Below are positions 41,613 to 49,960 of a stretch of 54,847 bases of DNA, piece after piece; the first letter of the stretch is position 1, and every line of letters starts with the position of its first letter. Source of the stretch: an uncultured Prevotellaceae bacterium (lineage in GTDB: Bacteria > Bacteroidota > Bacteroidia > Bacteroidales > Bacteroidaceae); NCBI GenBank assembly GCA_900320585.1, contig ONSV01000042.1, positions 1 to 54,847 on the forward strand, given 5' to 3'. Below the pieces are notes generated by a model that had not been told where the DNA came from, searched no databases, and saw only the letters and a list, made by a program, of their open reading frames with translations. A program made the translations under genes and the position numbers.

Positions 41613-42602
41613 ATGGCGATATTAGCATTTCAAAAACCCGATAAGGTCGTAATGTTGGAGGCGAACGATAAGTTCGGAAAGTTCGAATTCCGTCCCCTCG
41701 AGCCCGGCTTTGGCGTTACCATCGGCAACGCGCTGCGCCGCATCCTCCTCTCTTCCCTTGAGGGCTATGCCATCAACACCATCAAAATCGGTGGCGTGGA
41801 GCATGAGTTCTCATCGGTGCCTGGAGTCAAGGAAGACGTCACCAACATTATCTTGAACCTCAAGCAAGTGAGGTTCAAGCAAGTAGTAGAAGAATTCGAG
41901 AATGAGAAAGTTACTATCACCGTGGAGAATTCCACAGAATTCAAGGCTGGTGATATTACTAAGTATCTCACTGGATTTGAAGTGTTAAACCCTGATTTGG
42001 TGATTTGTCATTTAGATGTCAAAGCGTCCATGCAGTTGGACATTACTATTAACAAAGGCCGGGGCTATGTGCCGGCCGAGGAGAATCGTGATTTCTGCAC
42101 CGACGTCAACGTAATTCCAATCGATTCTATCTACACCCCTATCCGCAACGTCAAGTATTCTGTCGAGCCCTACCGCGTCGAGCAGAAGACTGACTACGAC
42201 AAACTCGTCATCGAGGTGTCGACGGACGGCTCCATTCACCCGAAGGATGCCCTGAAGGAGGCGGCTAAGATACTCATCCATCACTTCATGCTCTTCTCCG
42301 ACGAGAAGATCACGCTCGAGAACCCGGATGTCAATGGCAACCAGGAGTTCGACGAGGAGGTGCTTCACATGCGCCAGCTGCTGAAGACCAAGCTCATCGA
42401 CATGAACCTCAGCGTGCGCGCTCTCAACTGCCTCAAGGCAGCCGACGTCGAGACATTGGGTGACCTGGTGCAGTACAACAAGACCGACCTGCTCAAGTTC
42501 CGCAACTTCGGTAAGAAATCGCTTTCTGAGCTTGATGATTTGCTCGAGAGTCTGAATCTTTCGTTTGGAACCGACATTTCAAAGTACAAACTTGAAAATT
42601 AA
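41613..42602 (+). CDS. rpoA: RNA polymerase subunit alpha
   Basis: 329-residue alpha subunit. The N-terminal dimerisation domain shows the signature [23 protein letters not shown]. The C-terminal domain (about 255-320) that contacts DNA and activators has [37 protein letters not shown]. Codon use is less biased between about 41830 and 42060. It is 8 nt before rplQ. Confidence 0.97.
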   Translation: MAILAFQKPDKVVMLEANDKFGKFEFRPLEPGFGVTIGNALRRILLSSLEGYAINTIKIGGVEHEFSSVPGVKEDVTNIILNLKQVRFKQVVEEFENEKVTITVENSTEFKAGDITKYLTGFEVLNPDLVICHLDVKASMQLDITINKGRGYVPAEENRDFCTDVNVIPIDSIYTPIRNVKYSVEPYRVEQKTDYDKLVIEVSTDGSIHPKDALKEAAKILIHHFMLFSDEKITLENPDVNGNQEFDEEVLHMRQLLKTKLIDMNLSVRALNCLKAADVETLGDLVQYNKTDLLKFRNFGKKSLSELDDLLESLNLSFGTDISKYKLEN

Positions 42603-42610
42603 AAAGAAAA

Positions 42611-43084
42611 ATGAGACATAACAAGAAATTCAACCATCTGAGTCGTACTGCAGACCATCGTCATGCCATGCTTGCCAACATGACCATCTCGCTGATCATG
42701 CACAAAAGAATCACTACGACTCTCGCCAAGGCAAAGGCGCTCAAGAAGTATGCCGAGCCTCTGATCACCCGCTGCAAGGATGACTCTACTCACTCGCGCC
42801 GCGTGGTCTTCAGCTACCTGCAGAATAAAGAGGCCCTCAAGGAGCTCTTTGGCCCGGTGGCCGAGAAAGTGGGCGACCGTCCCGGTGGCTACACCCGCAT
42901 CATCAAACTCGGACATCGTCTTGGCGATGCTGCCCCGATTTGCTTCATCGAGCTCGTCGACTTCGACGAGAACATGGCTAAGACTGGAAAGGCTGCCAAG
43001 CGCACACGCCGTAGCCGTAAGTCGTCGGCAAAGGCAGAGGCTGCCCCCGAGGCTCCCGCAACCGAGGAAGCTAAGGCTGAATAA
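42611..43084 (+). CDS. rplQ: 50S ribosomal protein L17
   Basis: 157-residue L17. The core ([20 protein letters not shown]... to FIELVD, about 116 residues) is normal and is followed by an alanine/lysine/glutamate-rich tail of about 35 residues that looks disordered. Last gene of the long ribosomal operon, 27 nt before a strong terminator stem. Confidence 0.97.
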   Translation: MRHNKKFNHLSRTADHRHAMLANMTISLIMHKRITTTLAKAKALKKYAEPLITRCKDDSTHSRRVVFSYLQNKEALKELFGPVAEKVGDRPGGYTRIIKLGHRLGDAAPICFIELVDFDENMAKTGKAAKRTRRSRKSSAKAEAAPEAPATEEAKAE

Positions 43085-43111
43085 AAACAGTCGGACAAAC
43101 ACGCATAAATT

Positions 43112-43142
43112 GGTCTTCGCCTTTGGGCGGAGACCTTTTTTT
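43112..43142 (+). terminator. Terminator of the ribosomal superoperon
   Basis: A 10-bp stem (43112-43121 with 43126-43135, one G-U), a 4-nt loop and seven T at 43136-43142. Confidence 0.92.
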
Positions 43143-43210
43143 GTGGCATGCCTCTCCAGCCCTGCTTCCCAAAGATAGGGAAAACCCTACCTCTTTTTGG
43201 GGAATTTCCG

Positions 43211-43241
43211 TTTGCCCTCTTTGCAATCATGCGTATTTTTG
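43211..43241 (+). promoter_or_regulatory. Promoter of the glycine-zipper lipoprotein gene
   Basis: TTTG at 43211-43214, 19-nt spacer, TATTTTTG at 43234-43241. The leader is about 90 nt. Confidence 0.75.
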
Positions 43242-43335
43242 CATCGTGGAACAACACCTCGGAACCAGCTCACATCTCTTGAGCCTCCGGGGAAAGGGAT
43301 TCCAGATTCATTAACAGACAAAAAGAACATCAGAC

Positions 43336-44151
43336 ATGAAGAAAGTAATTGTTTATACACTGTGTGCCACCCTGCTGCTCAGCGGATGCGGCACCTATGC
43401 CGGCTCAGGGGCTTTTACCGGGGCTCACTTCGGCAGCATCCTTGGCTCAGCCATCGGTGGCATCACCGACGGACGCCGCGGACATAACATCGGCACCATC
43501 ATCGGCATGGCCGGAGGTGCGGCAGTGGGAGCGGTTATCGGCAGTGCTGCCGACGATGCCAACCGGCGTGAGGTGCGCGAGCATTACAACGAGGTGCAGC
43601 GCCAGAAGGCCCAGCGTCAGTTATCGTCCTACGGCAACTACGGCTCCAACGATGATTCTGGCTATTATTCTCCCAACAACGACGGCGACGACCGCCTCTA
43701 CGACTTCCAGAGCAGCGACTACACCTCCGACTATTCGGCTTCCAGTCCGCGCATCATGGATCCCTCGTCGTCGAGCATCGAGGATATCACCTCCGACTAT
43801 AGGGTGAACAAAAGCATCGAAGTACGCAACCCGCGCTTCGTCGACGACAACCACGACGGGTGGCTCAAGTCGAACGAGACCTCCAAGGTCATCTTCGAGG
43901 TCTACAACGCCTCTGGCGAGACACTCTACGACATCCAGCCCACCGTCATCGAGTCGACCAAGGCACGCAACATCTATATCTCGCCCAATATCCATGTCGA
44001 GCGGCTCGAGCCTGGCAAGGGCATCCGCTACACCGCCATGGTGAAGGCCGGGAAACTACGCGACGGGTCGGCCACGTTCTGCATCTCCGTGCTACAAGGC
44101 AACAGGGTGATGTCGAATGTCACCGAGTTCACCGTCATCACCAAAAAGTAA
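43336..44151 (+). CDS. Glycine-zipper lipoprotein
   Basis: 271-residue predicted lipoprotein. A signal peptide ends in the lipobox LLSGC with the lipidated cysteine at 18. Residues 22-70 form a glycine zipper (GSGAFTGAHFGSILGSAIGG and GTIIGMAGGAAVGAVIGSAA), seen in outer-membrane-associated proteins that may insert in membranes. A charged helix and a Ser/Tyr/Asp-rich low-complexity stretch (about 95-150) follow. The C-terminal domain (about 155-271) has beta-sandwich character (VRNPRFVDDNHDGWLKSNET, VIFEVYNASGETLYDIQP), reminiscent of domains that bind surface or peptidoglycan partners. Function unknown. It is monocistronic with own promoter and terminator. Confidence 0.8.
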   Translation: MKKVIVYTLCATLLLSGCGTYAGSGAFTGAHFGSILGSAIGGITDGRRGHNIGTIIGMAGGAAVGAVIGSAADDANRREVREHYNEVQRQKAQRQLSSYGNYGSNDDSGYYSPNNDGDDRLYDFQSSDYTSDYSASSPRIMDPSSSSIEDITSDYRVNKSIEVRNPRFVDDNHDGWLKSNETSKVIFEVYNASGETLYDIQPTVIESTKARNIYISPNIHVERLEPGKGIRYTAMVKAGKLRDGSATFCISVLQGNRVMSNVTEFTVITKK

Positions 44152-44177
44152 CTGTTCTTTTGTCTAAATCAGTCATA

Positions 44178-44218
44178 GCCCGGGTTTCGCGGTGTTTGCG
44201 GGGCCCGGGCCGATTTTT
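44178..44218 (+). terminator. Terminator after the glycine-zipper lipoprotein gene
   Basis: GCCCGGG (44178-44184) pairs with CCCGGGC (44204-44210) and is followed by CGA and five T. The 19-nt loop may fold further. Confidence 0.65.
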
Positions 44219-44272
44219 GTCCCAATGGCAGGGGCGGCACGCCTGCCCGTTGTCGTAGTCGTCGGCTTTGGC

Positions 44273-44314
44273 GCGAAAAGAAAGATGGGGAACGGTGTTG
44301 CCGTCCCCCATCTT
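44273..44314 (-). terminator. Terminator of gdhA
   Basis: A near-perfect 14-bp stem (44282-44295 with 44301-44314, one mismatch) and 5-nt loop. On the minus strand it is followed by a U-rich stretch. It begins 23 nt after the gdhA stop. Confidence 0.8.
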
Positions 44315-44337
44315 GGGTTTCTATAGATGAATGCGGG

Positions 44338-45675
44338 CTATACGATGCCTTGGGCCATCATGGCATTGGCCACCTTCATGAAGCCGGCGATATTGGCGCC
44401 CTTCACATAGTTGATGTAGCCATTGGGCTCCTTGCCGTATTTCACGCACTGCTCATGGATGTTGGCCATGATGGTGTGCAGGCGCTGGTCTACCTCGGCG
44501 CCGCTCCACGACAGGCGCATCGAGTTCTGCGTCATCTCCAGGCCCGAGGTGGCCACGCCACCGGCGTTCACGGCCTTGCCCGGAGCAAACAGCTGGCCGG
44601 CAGCCACGAACTTGTCTACGGCCTCGGCCGTGCAGCCCATGTTCGATACCTCGGCCACACACAGCGTCTTGTTGGCAAGCAGCTTGTCGGCATCCTCGCC
44701 GTTGAGCTCGTTCTGGGTAGCGCAGGGCAGGGCGATGTCTACCTTCACCTCCCAAGGCTTGCGGCCCTCGTAGAAGGTGGCACCCTCAAACTCCTCGGCA
44801 TAGGGAGCGCACACGTCGTTGCCGCTGGCACGCAGCTCCAGCATGTAGGCTATCTTCTCGTCGTCGAGGCCGGCAGGGTCGTAGATGTAGCCGTCAGGAC
44901 CCGAGATGGTCACTACCTTGGCGCCCAGTTCGGTTGCCTTCTTGGCGGCACCCCAGGCCACGTTGCCGAAACCACTGATGGCCACGGTCTTGCCCTTGAT
45001 GTCGATGCCGTGGGTCTCCAGCATCTGGTGCACGAAGTAGAGTGCGCCAAAGCCAGTGGCCTCCGGACGCAGTATTGAGCCGCCCCATTCGATGCCCTTG
45101 CCTGTGAGCACACCCTGGTATTGGTGGGTGAGCTTCTTGTACATGCCAAAGAGGTAGCCTATCTCACGGCCACCCACGCCGATGTCGCCAGCCGGCACGT
45201 CCATGTCGGGACCTATCACCTTGTGCAGCTCCAGCATGAACGCCTGGCAGAAACGCATCACCTCGGCATCGCTGCGACCACGGATGGAGAAGTCGCTGCC
45301 TCCCTTGCCACCGCCCATGGGAAGCGTGGTGAGGGCGTTCTTGAACGTCTGTTCGAAACCAAGGAACTTCAATATGGAGAGGTTCACCGACGGGTGGAAG
45401 CGCAGGCCGCCCTTGTAGGGGCCGATGGCGCTGTTATACTGCACACGGTAGCCCAGGTTCACATGCACCTCGCCCTTGTCGTCTACCCAGGGCACACGGA
45501 ACGTAAGGATGCGCTCGGGCTCCACAATGCGCTCGATGATTTTGGCTTTCTCAAACTCAGGATGCTTGTTGTAGACTTCCTCCACCGACAGCAACACTTC
45601 TCTCACTGCCTGCAGATACTCCGACTCGCCCGGATGCTTCTGCTCCAGGGCACGCATGATTTTCTCAACTTCCAT
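44338..45675 (-). CDS. gdhA: NADP-specific glutamate dehydrogenase
   Basis: 445-residue hexameric GdhA that makes glutamate from 2-oxoglutarate and ammonia with NADPH, the main ammonia-assimilation route in many gut Bacteroidales. The glutamate-binding region includes GPYKGGLRFHPSVN and PMGGGKGGSDF with the catalytic and substrate lysines. The dinucleotide-binding motif is SGFGNVAWGAA. Length and motifs match the anabolic (E. coli-type) class rather than the longer NAD-dependent enzyme; cofactor choice is inferred from that. It is monocistronic, with a perfect promoter and a terminator. Confidence 0.95.
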   Translation of the reverse strand: MEVEKIMRALEQKHPGESEYLQAVREVLLSVEEVYNKHPEFEKAKIIERIVEPERILTFRVPWVDDKGEVHVNLGYRVQYNSAIGPYKGGLRFHPSVNLSILKFLGFEQTFKNALTTLPMGGGKGGSDFSIRGRSDAEVMRFCQAFMLELHKVIGPDMDVPAGDIGVGGREIGYLFGMYKKLTHQYQGVLTGKGIEWGGSILRPEATGFGALYFVHQMLETHGIDIKGKTVAISGFGNVAWGAAKKATELGAKVVTISGPDGYIYDPAGLDDEKIAYMLELRASGNDVCAPYAEEFEGATFYEGRKPWEVKVDIALPCATQNELNGEDADKLLANKTLCVAEVSNMGCTAEAVDKFVAAGQLFAPGKAVNAGGVATSGLEMTQNSMRLSWSGAEVDQRLHTIMANIHEQCVKYGKEPNGYINYVKGANIAGFMKVANAMMAQGIV

Positions 45676-45726
45676 AGTAAAATTTATTTATAGGTTACAA
45701 AAACAAAGTGTCAAATAGTTATGACG

Positions 45727-45758
45727 CAAAATTATGCAATTTACATGTAACCTCCAAA
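45727..45758 (-). promoter_or_regulatory. gdhA promoter (Bacteroidetes type)
   Basis: On the minus strand TTTG (45758-45755), 20-nt spacer, TAATTTTG (45734-45727). It lies about 50 nt before the gdhA ATG. Confidence 0.8.
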
Positions 45759-45858
45759 TTTTTCGGACTAAAAAAACCAAGCCTCTTTCTTTTTGTCAGT
45801 CTTGTCTGCCTGCCATCACGGGTGTGCCTCCTTTCAGTGGTTTTACATGGCATATTAT

Positions 45859-45889
45859 TTTGTTTTCAGCCGAAAAAAAGCTAACTTTG
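45859..45889 (+). promoter_or_regulatory. Promoter of the receiver/ATP-grasp gene
   Basis: TTTG at 45859-45862, 19-nt spacer, TAACTTTG at 45882-45889, only 19 nt before the ATG. The leader is very short. Confidence 0.82.
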
Positions 45890-45908
45890 CCGTTAAATTA
45901 TCGTAGAT

Positions 45909-48875
45909 ATGGAAAATAACATACCACAGGAGTGGACGAAGTTCTACTTGAAAGACGTGTCGTTCGTCAACCTCATGACCCACCGCATCTTCAATGTGCT
46001 CATCGTGGCCAACCCCTACGATGCGTTCATGCTCGAGGACGATGGACGTGTAGACGAGAAAATCTTCGACGAGTATATGGAGCTGGGAATGCGCTACCCG
46101 CCGTCGTTCACCCAGGTGTGCACCACCGAGGAGGCGCGCAACGTGCTCTCCAACACCGATGTCGACCTGGTGATCTGCATGCCAGGCAATGCCGACAACG
46201 ATGCGTTTACCGTGGCACGCGATATCAAGGCCGACTTCCCCGACCTGCCCTGTGTGGTGCTCACGCCCTTCTCGCATGGCATCACCCGCCGCATCCAGGA
46301 CGAGGACATGTCGATCTTCGACTATGTCTTCTGCTGGCTTGGCGACACCAACCTCATCCTCTCGATCATCAAGCTGCTCGAGGACAAGATGAACATCGAG
46401 CACGATGTCAAGGAAGCCGGCGTGCAGATGATACTGCTCGTCGAGGACAATATCCGGTTCTACTCCTCAGTGCTGCCCAATCTCTACAGCTATATCCTCC
46501 TCCAGAGCCAGCGCTTCTCCACCGAGGCGCTCAACCCGCACACCTCGGCGCAGCGCAAGCGAGGCCGCCCAAAGGTGCTGCTGGCACGCACCTACGAGGA
46601 GGCCATGGCCTTCTACGAGAAGTATGCCGACAACACACAGGGCATCATCAGCGACGTGCGCTTCCCCAAGGACGGGGTGAAAGACCCTGACGCGGGATTC
46701 AAGCTCCTGCGCGAGATACGCCGCCGCGACGAGTATGTGCCGCTCATCCTCCAGAGTGCCGAGGCCGAGAACGAGGAGAAGGCGCGCGCCGAGGGATTCC
46801 TCTACGTCGACAAAAACTCGAAGAAGATGAACATCGACCTGCGCAAGCTCCTGGCCGACCATATGGGCTTCGGCGACTTCGTCTTCCGCGACCCGCAGAC
46901 CAAGCACGAGGTGATACGCGTGCGCAGCCTCAAGGAGTTGCAAGACAATATCTTCAACATCCCCTATGAGTCGATGCTCTACCATGTCTCGCGCAACCAT
47001 GTGAGCCGCTGGCTCTGCGCCAGGGCCATCTTCCCCGTTTCACGCTTCCTCAAGACGGTCACATGGCACAAGCTGCAGGATGTCGACGCACACCGCCAGA
47101 TCATCTTCGACGCCATCGTGCAGTACCGGAAGATGAAGAATGTGGGCGTGGTGGCGGTCTTCGACCGTGGCAAGTACGACCAGTATGCCCACTTCGCACG
47201 CATCGGCGACGGCTCGCTCGGCGGAAAAGGCCGCGGACTGGCCTTCCTCGACAATATCATCAAGCGGCACCCAGAGTTCAACAAGTTCGACAATGCCTCC
47301 GTCTCCATCCCCAAGACGGTGGTGCTCTGCACCGACATCTTCGACAAGTTCATGGATGCCAACAACCTCTACCAGGTGGCGCTCAGCGATGCCTCCGACG
47401 AGGATATCCTGCGCCATTTCCTCAAGGCGCAGCTGCCCGACTCGCTCATCGCCGACTTCTTCACCTTCTTCGCCGCCACGCGCTGCCCGATAGCCGTGCG
47501 CTCGTCGTCACTCCTCGAGGATGCCCACTATCAGCCGTTCGCAGGCATCTACTCCACCTATATGATTCCTTATCTCGACGACAAGTACGAGATGCTGCGC
47601 ATGCTGGCTTGTGCCATCAAGGCGGTCTACGCGTCGGTCTACTACCGCGACTCCAAGGCCTACATGACGGCCACGAGCAATGTCATCGACCAGGAGAAGA
47701 TGGCGGTCATCCTCCAGGAAGTGGTGGGAAACACCTACGGCACCCACTACTATCCCAACGTGAGTGGCGTGCTCCGTTCGCTCAACTACTACCCCATAGG
47801 CGACGAGAAGGCCGAGGAGGGCATCGCCAGCCTCGCACTCGGACTGGGCAAGTATATCGTCGATGGCGGGCAGACGCTGCGCGTGTGCCCCTATCACCCC
47901 AACCAGGTGCTCCAGACCAGCGAGATGGAGACGGCACTGCGCGAGACGCAGACCAAGTTCTATGCGCTCGACATGACTCATGTGGGGGGTGACTTCAAGG
48001 TCGACGACGGATTCAACATCCTCAAGCTGCGCGTGAAGGAGGCCGACAAGGACAAGTCGCTCGACTTCCTCGCGTCTACCTACGACCCCTACGACCAGAT
48101 CATACGCGACGGTATCTACGAGGGAGGCCGGAAGGTCATCTCCTTCGCCGGACTGCTCCAGCAAGGGGTGTTCCCCTTCCCCGAAATCATGCAGATGGCC
48201 ATGAAGTTCGGCTCCGAGGGCATGCACAGGCCCGTGGAGATAGAGTTCGCCTGCAATGTCGTCGGGGGCAAGATGCTCGACTTCCACCTGCTGCAGATAC
48301 GGCCTATCGTCGACTCCAAGCAGATGCTCGAGACCGACCTCACCACCATCCCCGACGAAGAGTGCCTCCTGCGCTCACACATGTCGCTGGGCCATGGCAT
48401 CAACGAGGAGATTACCGATGTGGTGTACGTGAAGACCGACGACTCGTTCACGGCATCCAACAATCCCACCATCGCCACGGAGATAGAGCAGATCAACCGC
48501 CGCTTCCTCGACGAGGGACGGGGGTATGTGCTCGTGGGGCCTGGCCGTTGGGGCTCGAGCGACTACTGGCTCGGCATTCCGGTGAAATGGCCGCATATCA
48601 GCGCATCCAAGCTCATCGTCGAGGTGGGACTCAAGAACTACCGCATCGACCCCAGTCAGGGCACCCATTTCTTCCAGAACCTCACCAGTTTTGGCGTGGG
48701 CTACTTCACCATCAACACCTATGTGGGCGAGGGTGTCTGGCGAAAAGAGGTGCTCGATGCCATGCCGGCGGTCGAGGAGACCAAGTTCGTTCGGCACGTC
48801 AGGTTCCCCCGCCCCCTCCGCATCATGATGGATGGCAAGCGCCAGGAAGGCGTGGTGCTCATGCCGGGGGAGTGA
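45909..48875 (+). CDS. Receiver domains fused to PEP-synthase-type ATP-grasp domain
   Basis: 988-residue protein. Residues 28-160 look like a receiver domain that has lost the acceptor aspartate (the LVICMPG strand has none). Residues 171-320 look like an intact receiver with acidic pair E179/D180, acceptor D249, S283 and K302. Residues 405-800 match the N-terminal ATP-grasp domain of PEP synthase/PPDK: GGKGRG around K440, AVRSSS with R531, VILQEVVG with Q603, LGLGKYIVDGG and the closing LLQIRPI at 794-800. The phosphohistidine swivel domain and the PEP/pyruvate barrel are absent. A distinct C-terminal domain (about 835-988) with VGPGRWGSSDYWLGIPV and DPSQGTHFFQNLTSFG takes their place. It is therefore not a PEP synthase; its phosphate acceptor is unknown. 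Monocistronic. Confidence 0.85.
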   Translation: MENNIPQEWTKFYLKDVSFVNLMTHRIFNVLIVANPYDAFMLEDDGRVDEKIFDEYMELGMRYPPSFTQVCTTEEARNVLSNTDVDLVICMPGNADNDAFTVARDIKADFPDLPCVVLTPFSHGITRRIQDEDMSIFDYVFCWLGDTNLILSIIKLLEDKMNIEHDVKEAGVQMILLVEDNIRFYSSVLPNLYSYILLQSQRFSTEALNPHTSAQRKRGRPKVLLARTYEEAMAFYEKYADNTQGIISDVRFPKDGVKDPDAGFKLLREIRRRDEYVPLILQSAEAENEEKARAEGFLYVDKNSKKMNIDLRKLLADHMGFGDFVFRDPQTKHEVIRVRSLKELQDNIFNIPYESMLYHVSRNHVSRWLCARAIFPVSRFLKTVTWHKLQDVDAHRQIIFDAIVQYRKMKNVGVVAVFDRGKYDQYAHFARIGDGSLGGKGRGLAFLDNIIKRHPEFNKFDNASVSIPKTVVLCTDIFDKFMDANNLYQVALSDASDEDILRHFLKAQLPDSLIADFFTFFAATRCPIAVRSSSLLEDAHYQPFAGIYSTYMIPYLDDKYEMLRMLACAIKAVYASVYYRDSKAYMTATSNVIDQEKMAVILQEVVGNTYGTHYYPNVSGVLRSLNYYPIGDEKAEEGIASLALGLGKYIVDGGQTLRVCPYHPNQVLQTSEMETALRETQTKFYALDMTHVGGDFKVDDGFNILKLRVKEADKDKSLDFLASTYDPYDQIIRDGIYEGGRKVISFAGLLQQGVFPFPEIMQMAMKFGSEGMHRPVEIEFACNVVGGKMLDFHLLQIRPIVDSKQMLETDLTTIPDEECLLRSHMSLGHGINEEITDVVYVKTDDSFTASNNPTIATEIEQINRRFLDEGRGYVLVGPGRWGSSDYWLGIPVKWPHISASKLIVEVGLKNYRIDPSQGTHFFQNLTSFGVGYFTINTYVGEGVWRKEVLDAMPAVEETKFVRHVRFPRPLRIMMDGKRQEGVVLMPGE

Positions 48876-49018
48876 ACAAAACGTTTTTCAGCCAGATGCT
48901 CACAAATCGGCAGAAAATAACCATAGATGTTGCTATTCTTTAAAAAGTGTGCCCACACAACAACAAAATTGATATAAATCAAGAAAATTGTAGGTTTTAC
49001 ACTTTTCGCTGAGGAAAA

Positions 49019-49050
49019 TTTGCAAAACACGATGCAAGTGCTTAACTTTG
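49019..49050 (+). promoter_or_regulatory. Orphan promoter overlapped by a palindrome
   Basis: TTTG at 49019-49022, 20-nt spacer, TAACTTTG at 49043-49050, a perfect match with no ORF downstream before a terminator. The -7 lies between the arms of a 14-bp inverted repeat. Confidence 0.65.
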
Positions 49051-49061
49051 CATCGTGTTTT
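49024..49061 (+). repeat. 14-bp perfect inverted repeat
   Basis: Arms 49024-49037 and 49048-49061 around a 10-nt centre, with A-tract before and T-tract after. It could be an operator over the promoter or an intrinsic terminator of the upstream gene. Confidence 0.75.
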
Positions 49062-49118
49062 TCATAGTATTAGATTTAAGGTTAACAAAGGTTGGAGTAC
49101 GGCGGTACTCCTTTTTTT
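49056..49118 (+). ncRNA. Putative small RNA
   Basis: Predicted transcript of about 60 nt between a perfect promoter and a terminator hairpin ending in seven T. There is no ORF. The segment contains TAGTATTAGATTTAAGGT, which seems familiar to me from Bacteroidales genomes, but I cannot verify that here. The start position is approximate. Confidence 0.45.
49094..49118 (+). terminator. Rho-independent terminator
   Basis: A 7-bp stem GGAGTAC/GTACTCC, 4-nt loop GGCG, then seven T at 49112-49118. It works on plus only; no U-tract exists on the other strand. Confidence 0.88.
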
Positions 49119-49155
49119 GTGCCCTTATCCTAACATCCGCCTTTCTTCCCCTTCT

Positions 49156-49875
49156 TCAAACCACCTTTGTGGCGTAGTATTGGAAATCGTTGAAGATGGT
49201 GTAGAGGAATGCCTCGGCCGTGTTCTCCCTTGCGTTGATGCCCAGCACCTGTTGCACTTTGGTGCCCAGCATCCTGAGGTCGATGTCGCGCATCTTGTTG
49301 TTGATGTCGTAAAGCGTGTTTGCAATCAGTTCAAACTGCTTCACCGACAGGTTGGAGGCCTCAGGATAGGAGGGCTGGTAGTCCTTGTTCATGTATTGCA
49401 GGTCGTAGTTGCTGATCGAGAGATTCTGGCGGTGCACCTTCACCACGGTGGTGCCTGCGGCCAGGTCGCCCAGCCGCTGGCTGTTCTTGGTGAAGATGAT
49501 GAAGGTGAGCCCCACGAATCCCATGAGCATGTCGATGAGCAGCAGCAGCCATCTGAGCAGGTAGGAACCCACCGAGGGCTTCGACCCGTCGAGATTGGCC
49601 ACTTTGATTCCCACCGCCATCTTTCCTATGCTCTGCCCGTCGTTGAACACTTCCATCACCAAGGGATAAGTCAGTATGGCTATTTGGAAGATAAGGTAGA
49701 TGGCGACCCAGAATTCGCCAAGATTTGCGAGTGCTGCGAATAGGCTTATGAAAATGGACGACGCGAACGCTATGATGAAGTAGTCGATGATCCAGGCCAA
49801 GAACCTTTGTGTCACCGTGGCGGCGGGTTGGCGGATGCAGACGTATTGGCCGGTTATTATGCTGGTTTGTGACAT
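49156..49875 (-). CDS. RDD family membrane protein
   Basis: 239-residue integral membrane protein of the RDD family. The first hydrophobic span begins TVTQRFLAWIIDYFIIAFA and carries the R and D of the RDD motif. Two more spans lie near residues 55-75 and 105-130. Between them is the family segment FNDGQSIGKMAVGIKV, and RLGDLAAGTTVV follows. A soluble C-terminal part of about 90 residues with no known domain ends the protein. It is divergent from the SpoIIM-like operon, sharing an 85-nt intergenic region; RDD, SpoIIM, DUF58 and MoxR genes commonly cluster. A minus-strand -7 (TAATTTTG, 49902-49895) lacks a good -33. Confidence 0.85.
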   Translation of the reverse strand: MSQTSIITGQYVCIRQPAATVTQRFLAWIIDYFIIAFASSIFISLFAALANLGEFWVAIYLIFQIAILTYPLVMEVFNDGQSIGKMAVGIKVANLDGSKPSVGSYLLRWLLLLIDMLMGFVGLTFIIFTKNSQRLGDLAAGTTVVKVHRQNLSISNYDLQYMNKDYQPSYPEASNLSVKQFELIANTLYDINNKMRDIDLRMLGTKVQQVLGINARENTAEAFLYTIFNDFQYYATKVV

Positions 49876-49890
49876 AAAATCCTATGTTTG

Positions 49891-49923
49891 TTTGCAAAAT
49901 TAGTTGTTTTTTCCATATATTTG
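49891..49923 (+). promoter_or_regulatory. Promoter of the SpoIIM-MoxR operon
   Basis: TTTG at 49891-49894, 21-nt spacer, TATATTTG at 49916-49923. The minus-strand -7 candidate for the RDD gene (49895-49902) overlaps its spacer, so the two divergent units may compete. Confidence 0.72.
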
Positions 49924-49960
49924 CATTCCAAAAGGAAAAAATAACCTTTCATTCTCATTT

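Noticed and set aside
45909-48875. Annotation as phosphoenolpyruvate synthase or pyruvate phosphate dikinase
   Set aside because: The phosphohistidine and PEP-binding barrel domains are absent; only the ATP-grasp part matches.
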